Shown: in pieces, positions 6,580 to 12,532 of the stretch | Layout: each line of letters begins with the position of its first letter | Position numbering within the stretch: position 1 is the stretch's first letter | Assembly: GCA_937901105.1 (NCBI GenBank) | Contig: CALCHD010000227.1 | Coordinates: 1 to 17,110 of the forward strand | DNA: 17,110 bases | Direction: 5' to 3' | Source: an uncultured Bacteroidales bacterium | Lineage (GTDB): Bacteria > Bacteroidota > Bacteroidia > Bacteroidales > UBA932 | Made by a program: the position numbers and the translations under genes | Notes under the pieces: generated by a model | Told to the model about the DNA's origin: nothing | What the model saw: the letters and a program-made list of their open reading frames with translations, nothing else | The model's database searches: none

Positions 6580-6864
6580 TGCGCACAGAACACCTATTTT
6601 GTGCGCAAAACTCATCACAAAGAGCAACTCTGCGCACGGAAAACCTCTTTCGTGCGCAAATCCATACTCCGGGAGCTACTCTGCGCACAGAACACCAATT
6701 TCGTGCGCAAATCCCATCACAAAGAGCAACTCTGCGCACGGAACACCTCTTTCGTGCGCAAATCTCAACCCAAGAAGCAACTCTGCGCACGGAACACCTC
6801 TTTCGTGCGCAAATCTCAACCCAAGGAGCAACTTTGCGCACGAAACACCATTTCTGTGCACAAA
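6580..6864. repeat. array B: six hairpin units, exact 51-bp period, GCGCAC core
   Basis: Six units start with TGCGCAC at 6580, 6631, 6682, 6733, 6784 and 6835, exactly 51 bp apart. A typical unit is CTCTGCGCAC, a 14-nt loop such as GGAACACCTCTTTC, then GTGCGCAAAT and a roughly 17-nt spacer often ending in AGCAA. The perfect stem is TGCGCAC/GTGCGCA (7 bp). Units 4 and 5 are nearly identical including spacers. Unit 6 ends in CTGTGCACAAA (6854-6864), which is the array A type of arm. The array begins 7 nt after the transposase stop codon and ends 110 nt before the clpB start. Unit length, copy number, loop length and orientation equal those of array A. Confidence 0.9.
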
Positions 6865-6961
6865 ACTCCAGATATGATTATTCTGACATTTTGTCACAAA
6901 ATCCGTTTTGGTAAATATTTTGAACGCTATCCCCATAGAGATTGTTAATTAAAGCAATATT

Positions 6962-6967
6962 AGGAGG
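6962..6967 (+). promoter_or_regulatory. Shine-Dalgarno site AGGAGG that fixes the clpB start
   Basis: AGGAGG lies 7 nt before the ATG at 6975 and after the other possible start at 6942, so translation should begin at 6975. Strong Shine-Dalgarno sites are uncommon in this window, where other genes have A-rich leaders. Confidence 0.6.
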
Positions 6968-6974
6968 AAAAGAC

Positions 6975-9122
6975 ATGAACGGATACAATCAGCAGAATGA
7001 ACAGGGCAGTGCACTGCAGCGCTACGCTACAGATTTGATAGATTTGGCAAAGAAGGGCAAATTGGACCCTGTTATTGGCAGGGATGAAGAGATCCGCAGA
7101 GTACTGCAGATCTTAAGCCGCCGTACAAAGAACAATCCTATCCTGGTTGGTGAACCGGGCGTAGGAAAGACCGCCATTGCAGAAGGGCTTGCACAGAGAA
7201 TTGTACACGGTGATGTTGCAGAGAACCTGAAAAACAAAAAGATATACTCGCTTGACATGGGAGCGCTTATAGCAGGTGCTAAATACCAGGGAGAGTTTGA
7301 GGAGCGTCTGAAAGGTGTTGTAAAGGAGGTGATTGAGAGCCAGGGTGAGATAATCCTTTATATAGATGAGATACATACTCTTGTTGGTGCAGGAAAAAGC
7401 AGCGGTGCAATGGATGCGGCAAATATCCTCAAGCCGGCCCTTGCCAGAGGCGAGCTTCGCACTGTAGGATCTACCACATTGGACGAGTACCAGAAATACT
7501 TTGAGCAGGACAAGGCTCTGGAGCGCCGTTTCCAGATGGTGATGGTGGATGAGCCTACCCCTGCCGAGAGCATCTCAATCCTCCGCGGCCTTAAGGAGAA
7601 ATATGAAAACCACCACAAGGTGCGCATTGAGGATGATGCTATCATAGCAGCTGTAGACCTGTCGCACAGATACATAACAAACCGTTTTCTTCCCGACAAA
7701 GCCATAGACCTCATTGATGAGGCTGCATCAAAGCTCCGACTGGAGATGAACTCTGTGCCAGAGAAGATTGATGAGCTGAACAGGAAAATCAAGCAGCTGG
7801 AGATTGAGAAGGCTGCCATCAAGAGGGAAGGAAAGTCTCCAAAGCTCACAGAAATTTCCGCACAGCTGGAACAGCTGCAGGCAGAGCAGAAGGTATATGA
7901 CAAGCAATGGAAGGAGGAGAAGGCGTTGCTGGACTCAATTCAAAACAGCCGTCGGGAAGTGGAGGAACTTAAAATTAAGGCTGATGAGGCTGAAAGGAAC
8001 GGTGATTATGCCAAGGTTGCCGAAATCCGCTATGGAAAGATTGGCAATTTGCAGACAAAGATTCAGGAACTTGAGGCCAAGAAGGCCGCAAATGAGAATC
8101 CACTTATAAATGAGGAGGTTAACCCAGAAGATATCGCTGAAGTTGTTGCAAAATGGACCGGCATTCCAGTGAAAAGGATGCTCCAGAGCGAGAAAGACAA
8201 GCTGCTGCATCTGGAGGAGGAGCTGCATAAGAGAGTTATCGGGCAGGATGAGGCAATAAAGGCAGTTTCTGATGCAGTACGCCGCTCCCGCGCCGGTTTG
8301 CAGAATGAGAAGAGGCCATTGGGTTCATTCCTGTTCCTGGGTACTACGGGTGTTGGAAAGACAGAGCTTGCAAAGGCATTGGCAGAGTTCCTTTTCAATG
8401 ACGAGAACCTCATGACCAGAATTGATATGAGCGAATATCAGGAGAGCTTTGCCGTTACCCGTCTGGTTGGAGCGCCTCCAGGCTACGTCGGTTACGATGA
8501 AGGTGGACAACTGACTGAAGCAGTTCGCCGCAAGCCATATTCAGTTGTTCTGTTTGATGAGATAGAGAAAGCACACCCTGATGTGTTCAATGTGCTGCTG
8601 CAGGTTCTTGATGACGGCCGGCTTACCGACGGCAAGGGACGTACTGTAAACTTCAAGAATACCATTCTGATTATGACAAGTAATGTAGGAAGTGACATAA
8701 TCCAGGATTACATGCTCAAAATCAACGATGTAAATAAGGAACAGGCACTTGAGGACTGCAAAGGTGCAGTTATGGAGGTTCTTAAGAGAAGTGTAAGGCC
8801 GGAGTTCCTTAACAGGATTGATGAGGTAATCATGTTTGAACCGCTTACTCCCGATAATATCCGTGGTATCCTCATGCTTCAGATCCGTCAGATACAGGAG
8901 TTGCTTGCAGAGAAGGGAATTGAGCTTTCTTTCACTGATGAAGCACTTGAATACCTGGCATCTAAAGGGTATGACATTGCATATGGCGCACGCCCAATAA
9001 AAAGGCTTTTGCAGAAAGAGCTTATTAATGAGCTGGCTACCCAGATAATTGGAGGGAAAGTCTCTGGAGACGGCAAAATACAGGTAAGCTGCACAGAAGG
9101 CAAATTACAGTTTGTCAATTAG
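6975..9122 (+). CDS. clpB: ClpB-type disaggregase lacking the N-terminal domain
   Basis: This 715-residue AAA+ protein has two ATPase modules. NBD1 has Walker A GEPGVGKT (residues 59-66), Walker B ILYIDEIH (Asp131) and the pore-loop region AGAKYQGEFEERL. A long Glu/Lys-rich coiled-coil middle domain (about 255-385) distinguishes ClpB from ClpA/ClpC. NBD2 has Walker A GTTGVGKT (456-463), the GYVG pore loop, VVLFDEIEKAH and the RPEFLNRIDE sensor region. ClpB threads aggregated proteins through its hexameric pore and refolds them with DnaK. Full-length family members are about 860 residues. Here the roughly 145-residue N-terminal substrate-binding domain is absent: the protein starts just before ALQRYATDL, the beginning of the NBD1 linker region. 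The middle domain argues for a disaggregase without ClpP. The gene starts 110 nt after array B, so either this is a native short form or an upstream event removed the N-domain. Confidence 0.9.
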   Translation: MNGYNQQNEQGSALQRYATDLIDLAKKGKLDPVIGRDEEIRRVLQILSRRTKNNPILVGEPGVGKTAIAEGLAQRIVHGDVAENLKNKKIYSLDMGALIAGAKYQGEFEERLKGVVKEVIESQGEIILYIDEIHTLVGAGKSSGAMDAANILKPALARGELRTVGSTTLDEYQKYFEQDKALERRFQMVMVDEPTPAESISILRGLKEKYENHHKVRIEDDAIIAAVDLSHRYITNRFLPDKAIDLIDEAASKLRLEMNSVPEKIDELNRKIKQLEIEKAAIKREGKSPKLTEISAQLEQLQAEQKVYDKQWKEEKALLDSIQNSRREVEELKIKADEAERNGDYAKVAEIRYGKIGNLQTKIQELEAKKAANENPLINEEVNPEDIAEVVAKWTGIPVKRMLQSEKDKLLHLEEELHKRVIGQDEAIKAVSDAVRRSRAGLQNEKRPLGSFLFLGTTGVGKTELAKALAEFLFNDENLMTRIDMSEYQESFAVTRLVGAPPGYVGYDEGGQLTEAVRRKPYSVVLFDEIEKAHPDVFNVLLQVLDDGRLTDGKGRTVNFKNTILIMTSNVGSDIIQDYMLKINDVNKEQALEDCKGAVMEVLKRSVRPEFLNRIDEVIMFEPLTPDNIRGILMLQIRQIQELLAEKGIELSFTDEALEYLASKGYDIAYGARPIKRLLQKELINELATQIIGGKVSGDGKIQVSCTEGKLQFVN

Positions 9123-9148
9123 TTGAATACAAGGTTTAAAACACAGGT

Positions 9149-9184
9149 GCCCGCATCCGTATGTTATTGCATACAGATGCGGGC
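9149..9184 (+). terminator. intrinsic terminator after clpB
   Basis: GCCCGCATCCGTATG (9149-9163) pairs with CATACAGATGCGGGC (9170-9184) over 15 positions with one mismatch and a 6-nt loop. It lies 27 nt after the clpB stop. The following ATTACTATTG is only moderately T-rich. Confidence 0.75.
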
Positions 9185-9191
9185 ATTACTA

Positions 9192-9221
9192 TTGCCAGAG
9201 ACTAAAAAAATATTATCTTTG
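9192..9221 (+). promoter_or_regulatory. Bacteroidetes-type promoter for the peptidase pair
   Basis: TTG at 9192-9194 and TATCTTTG at 9214-9221 are 19 nt apart. This matches the -33 and TAnnTTTG -7 elements of Bacteroidetes housekeeping promoters. It lies just after the clpB terminator, with a leader of roughly 35 nt before the ATG at 9265. Confidence 0.7.
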
Positions 9222-9264
9222 TAGATTAGATAAAGAATGAACAATAACTTAAAATAACACAATC

Positions 9265-10482
9265 ATGCTAAAGAAAACACTTTCTACAATGTTGGTGATT
9301 GCAGTGGCAATGACTTCTGCATTCGCACAGAAAAAGGGGAAGAAAGAGGCAGAGAAACCTGCCGGCTACCAGTTTACAGTAGTTAAAGAGAACCCTGTAA
9401 CTCCAGTTAAGAACCAGGCAAGTTCAGGTACATGCTGGTCATATTCAACAATCTCATTCCTTGAGTCAGAGGCTATCAAGAACGGTGCTCCTGCTGATAT
9501 CGACTTGGCAGAGATGTATCCTGTATGGAACGGCTACGCAGACAAGGCTGTAAAATTCGTAAGATTGGACGGCCACTTGAACTACGAGCAGGGAAGCTCA
9601 TTCGGTGATGTAATTTATACTTTGAAAAACTACGGTATGGTTCCTCAAGTTGAGATGGAGGGCCTTAATTACGGTGAGAAAGTAAATAAGCACAGTGAGC
9701 TTTGCGCAGTTCTTAAGGCTTATGTAAATGTAATTAAGACAAAACCTAACAGAACCAGCCTTACTACTGCTTGGCATAAAGGACTTACAGGCATTCTTGA
9801 CGCTTATCTTGGCGAGTGCCCGGAGAAATTCACAGTAGAGGGTAAAGAGTATACTCCTCAGTCTTATGCTAAAGATTATTTGAAGCTTAATGCTGATGAT
9901 TATGTTTCAATCACTTCATTCACACACCACCCATTCTACTCACAGTTTGCAATTGAGGTTCCCGACAACTGGCGCTGGGATATGTCATACAACGTTCCTA
10001 TGGACGAGATGATGCAGATTTTTGACTACGCTATTGAGAACGGCTACACCATTGCATGGGGTTCAGATGTAAGCGAGAAAGGCTTCAGCCGTAACGGTCT
10101 TGGCATTGTTCCTGATGTAGAGGCTAACCAGAAAGAGGCAGGTTCAGATGAGGCAAGATGGATCGGCAAATCTCCAGAGGAGAAAAATGCTGCAATGAAC
10201 AACCAGGACGCTCCTGGAAAAGAGCTTGTAATCACACAGGAGATGAGACAGGCTGGCTATGACAACAAGACTACAACAGATGACCACGGTATGCATATCT
10301 ATGGCATTGCTAAAGACCAGAACGGTACAAAATACTACATGGTTAAGAACTCTTGGGGCCCTACAGGCAAATACAAAGGTATCTGGTACGTATCAGAGGC
10401 ATTCGTTCAGTACAAGACTATGAATATTGTAGTGAACAAAAATGCTATCCCTGCTGCAATCAGAGCAAAACTGGGTCTATAA
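9265..10482 (+). CDS. exported C1B-family cysteine peptidase (aminopeptidase C/bleomycin hydrolase-like)
   Basis: This 405-residue protein has an N-terminal signal peptide (MLKKTLSTML, then VIAVAMTSAFA, likely cut after Ala21). The papain-type catalytic set is complete: oxyanion Gln51 and nucleophile Cys57 in KNQASSGTCWSYS, His344 in DDHGMHIYGIA, and Asn362 in KNSWG. The overall pattern is that of peptidase family C1B, whose cytoplasmic members (PepC, bleomycin hydrolase) form hexameric aminopeptidases; this one should act in the periplasm or outside. It is the first of two tandem paralogues and has its own promoter. All glutamates I checked use GAG, none GAA, unlike neighbouring genes, which suggests high expression. 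An ACTTAAAATA leader element lies 8 nt before the ATG and recurs before the second gene. The exact cleavage specificity cannot be told. Confidence 0.85.
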   Translation: MLKKTLSTMLVIAVAMTSAFAQKKGKKEAEKPAGYQFTVVKENPVTPVKNQASSGTCWSYSTISFLESEAIKNGAPADIDLAEMYPVWNGYADKAVKFVRLDGHLNYEQGSSFGDVIYTLKNYGMVPQVEMEGLNYGEKVNKHSELCAVLKAYVNVIKTKPNRTSLTTAWHKGLTGILDAYLGECPEKFTVEGKEYTPQSYAKDYLKLNADDYVSITSFTHHPFYSQFAIEVPDNWRWDMSYNVPMDEMMQIFDYAIENGYTIAWGSDVSEKGFSRNGLGIVPDVEANQKEAGSDEARWIGKSPEEKNAAMNNQDAPGKELVITQEMRQAGYDNKTTTDDHGMHIYGIAKDQNGTKYYMVKNSWGPTGKYKGIWYVSEAFVQYKTMNIVVNKNAIPAAIRAKLGL

Positions 10483-10525
10483 TAAACTGTCGGGAAGATA
10501 ATTAATACACTTAAAATACACTATT

Positions 10526-11635
10526 ATGAAAAAAGCATTATTAATGGCAGCTACTGCTCTTTTTATAGGCACTGCTGCAACAGCACAGTACAAATATGAG
10601 TGGACTGTAGTTAAGGAGAATCCTGCTACCCCAGTGAAAAACCAGGCTAAAACCGGTACTTGCTGGTGTTTCGCAACCAACTCTTTCATTGAGTCTGAGC
10701 TTATAAGGATGGGTAAAGGCGAGCATGACCTTTCTGAGATGTTCATTGTAAGACAGAACTACATGAAGAGAATTGCCGACAACTACTTGCGTCTTGGCAA
10801 AGGAAACATCAACCCTGGTTCAATCTCACATATGTACATCAATGCAATGGCTGAGCACGGCCTTATGCCTGATGAGGTTTACGATGGAATCAACTATGAT
10901 TCACCAACACATAACCACGACGATTTGAGCGGATGGGTAAAAACCCTTAGCGAGAAATCTGTAGAGATGAAGAAAAGAATCCCTGCTCCTATGCTTGAGG
11001 GTCTGCTTGATTTCTATCTTGGCGAGGTTCCAGAGAAATTTACTTATAAAGGTAAAGAGTATACCGCAAAGAGCTTCTTCAAGAGCCTAGGCATCAATCC
11101 AGATGACTATATTGAGATTACCAGTTTCACTCATCATCCATTCTACCAGCAGGTTCCGCTTGAGATTCCTGACAACTGGGATCACCAGCTGCTTTACAAT
11201 GTTCCGCTAGATGACTTTATGGCAATCATTGATAACGCAATCAATACCGGCTATACAGTTTGCTGGGGCGGTGACTTGAGCAATGAGCCAGGCTATGCAA
11301 TGCAGCACTCAATTGCTGTTCATACTCTTGACACTCTTAAGAAAATGAAACAGATTGAGTATAGGGCAACAGAGCTTCCTGTAACACAGGAGAGCAGACA
11401 GAAAGACTTTGAGGCTTTCATTACTGTTGATGACCACCTTGAGCACATTGTAGGTATAGCAAAAGACCAGGAGGGTGTAAAATACTACAAAACCAAAAAC
11501 TCTTGGGGCTTTACCCGCAATGCAGACGGTTACCACTACATTTCAGAGAATTACATTAAAGCTAAAACAATGTACATTCTTGTTAACAAGAACTCAATCC
11601 CTAAAGCTATCCGAGCTAAGATGGGCCTTAAATAA
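10526..11635 (+). CDS. exported C1B-family cysteine peptidase, second tandem paralogue
   Basis: This 369-residue paralogue of the preceding gene has a signal peptide likely cut after Ala20 (TAATA/QYK). The catalytic residues are all present: Gln40 and Cys46 in KNQAKTGTCWCFA, His307 in DDHLEHIVGIA, and Asn325 in KNSWGF. Both proteins share a TSFTHHPFY block, an EIPDNW/EVPDNW block and the same ending (NS/AIPxAIRAKxGL). It is about 36 residues shorter, mainly lacking the Lys/Glu-rich stretch after the signal peptide and an insert before the His region. It begins 43 nt after the first gene, with the same ACTTAAAATA leader and no separate -7 box, so the two are probably one transcript. Glutamate is again coded by GAG only. 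The sequences differ enough for different substrates, which is inference. Confidence 0.85.
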   Translation: MKKALLMAATALFIGTAATAQYKYEWTVVKENPATPVKNQAKTGTCWCFATNSFIESELIRMGKGEHDLSEMFIVRQNYMKRIADNYLRLGKGNINPGSISHMYINAMAEHGLMPDEVYDGINYDSPTHNHDDLSGWVKTLSEKSVEMKKRIPAPMLEGLLDFYLGEVPEKFTYKGKEYTAKSFFKSLGINPDDYIEITSFTHHPFYQQVPLEIPDNWDHQLLYNVPLDDFMAIIDNAINTGYTVCWGGDLSNEPGYAMQHSIAVHTLDTLKKMKQIEYRATELPVTQESRQKDFEAFITVDDHLEHIVGIAKDQEGVKYYKTKNSWGFTRNADGYHYISENYIKAKTMYILVNKNSIPKAIRAKMGLK

Positions 11636-11652
11636 TATTGGGTAAAAAATTC

Positions 11653-11678
11653 TAGGGTGGTTCTGCAGAGCCACCCTA
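11653..11678 (+). terminator. hairpin after the peptidase pair, just before pssA
   Basis: TAGGGTGGTTCTG (11653-11665) pairs with CAGAGCCACCCTA (11666-11678), with one G-T pair and essentially no loop beyond the central CTGCAG. It lies 17 nt after the peptidase stop and is followed by TTTAATG. Its end is 4 nt before the first pssA ATG, so it may act as a terminator or as a leader structure for pssA. Confidence 0.6.
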
Positions 11679-11682
11679 TTTA

Positions 11683-12396
11683 ATGAAGAAAATTATGGGC
11701 ATTACCAGACACATTCCTAACGCAATTACATCAATGAACCTGTTGAGCGGATGCTTTGCAACAATCCTTGCACTCAACGGAAATTTCAAGACAGCATTCC
11801 TATGCATCATTGCCGGTGCAGTATTTGATTTCTGCGACGGCCTTGCAGCCCGCGCCCTTAAGGCATACTCCCCTATGGGTAAAGAACTGGATTCACTTGC
11901 AGACATGGTCACTTTTGGTGTTGCCCCTGCAATGATCATGTACCGTTTCCAGGCCGAAGCGAACTTCCTTGTATACCTGCCACTGCTGATTGCCGTATTC
12001 AGCGGCTTGAGGCTTGCAAAATTCAATATTGACACACGCCAGAGCGAAAACTTCATTGGACTGGCAACCCCTTCATGTGCACTTATCTGCGGCTCGCTCA
12101 TCTACGCCAGCCAAACATATCCTTGCCTGTATGATTTCCTTACAGCAAATTCATACATTGTACCAATGGTATCATTGATTCTATGCTATCTCCTTGTTTG
12201 CGAGATTCCAATGTTCTCATTCAAATTCAAATCACTGAAATGGGCAGACAACAAGGCCCGCTTCTCATTCCTTGGAATAGTGGCTGTACTTGCACTTGCC
12301 GTTGCAATTCTTGGCCTTAACTGGAGCCTTATTGTACTTGCAGTGTTTGTTACATACATTCTTGTAAACATTATCGGAAATATCTGCAGCAAATAA
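11683..12396 (+). CDS. pssA: CDP-diacylglycerol--serine O-phosphatidyltransferase
   Basis: This 237-residue integral membrane enzyme has the CDP-alcohol phosphotransferase signature in full: Asp49-x2-Asp52-Gly53-x2-Ala56-Arg57-x8-Gly66-x3-Asp70-x3-Asp74. These aspartates bind the metal ions and the CDP-diacylglycerol. The start HIPNAITSMNLLSGC and the stretch DSLADMVTFGVAP are typical of bacterial type II PssA, which makes phosphatidylserine, the precursor of phosphatidylethanolamine. About six to eight membrane helices follow. The first ATG (11683) is used here; ATG 11695 (MGITRH) is an alternative that would leave more room after the hairpin ending at 11678. No phosphatidylserine decarboxylase gene is adjacent in this window. 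Its 3' end faces the minus-strand GH3 operon. Confidence 0.9.
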   Translation: MKKIMGITRHIPNAITSMNLLSGCFATILALNGNFKTAFLCIIAGAVFDFCDGLAARALKAYSPMGKELDSLADMVTFGVAPAMIMYRFQAEANFLVYLPLLIAVFSGLRLAKFNIDTRQSENFIGLATPSCALICGSLIYASQTYPCLYDFLTANSYIVPMVSLILCYLLVCEIPMFSFKFKSLKWADNKARFSFLGIVAVLALAVAILGLNWSLIVLAVFVTYILVNIIGNICSK

Positions 12397-12449
12397 AGTT
12401 ACGTCGTCCTTTTTGTGCAACCAACTGATTTACAGTGATATAAAAATTA

Positions 12450-12475
12450 AGGGTTTACAGAATTCTGTAAACCCT
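12450..12475. terminator. perfect 26-nt palindrome, bidirectional terminator between convergent genes
   Basis: AGGGTTTACAG (12450-12460) and CTGTAAACCCT (12465-12475) pair perfectly around AATT. On the minus strand it is followed by TTAATTTTTATATC, a good T-tract, and on the plus strand by ATTTAATAA. It lies between the convergent pssA and GH3 genes. Confidence 0.75.
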
Positions 12476-12484
12476 ATTTAATAA

Positions 12485-12515
12485 GTGCCCATTAGGACGT
12501 CGTCCCAATGGGCAC
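12485..12515. repeat. second long hairpin in the convergent intergenic region
   Basis: GTGCCCATT (12485-12493) pairs with AATGGGCAC (12507-12515). After one A/C mismatch the stem resumes with GGAC (12495-12498)/GTCC (12502-12505) around GTC. ACGTCGTCC inside it (12497-12505) also occurs as a direct copy at 12401-12409, just after the pssA stop. It could be a second terminator arm or part of a dispersed repeat; no T-run follows on either strand. Confidence 0.55.
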
Positions 12516-12532
12516 ATAAGCGCAAGGAAATA

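Larger units (their letters stand above)
4615..6864. mobile_element. RAYT-type cassette: transposase gene and DUF6913-like gene flanked by two 51-bp hairpin arrays
   Basis: The segment consists of array A (4615-4915), a minus-strand DUF6913-like gene whose stop codon abuts the array, a divergent plus-strand HUH transposase gene, and array B, which starts 7 nt after the transposase stop. The two arrays share unit length, copy number and hairpin geometry but differ in core base (GTGCAC against GCGCAC). This matches the known link between RAYT transposases and short palindromic repeats. Whether the whole block moves as a unit or only the repeats are substrates is not shown. I saw no target-site duplication at its outer edges. 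Confidence 0.45.

Noticed and set aside
4615..6864. CRISPR arrays
   Set aside because: The spacers are only about 17 nt and largely conserved between units, the repeat is a loop-bearing palindrome, and there are no cas genes.
6890..6922. Possible clpB promoter (TTTG, then TATTTTG about 22 nt later)
   Set aside because: The -7 element is one base short of TAnnTTTG and the spacing is off; the region is A/T-rich enough for chance matches, and no CIRCE-like heat-shock operator was seen.
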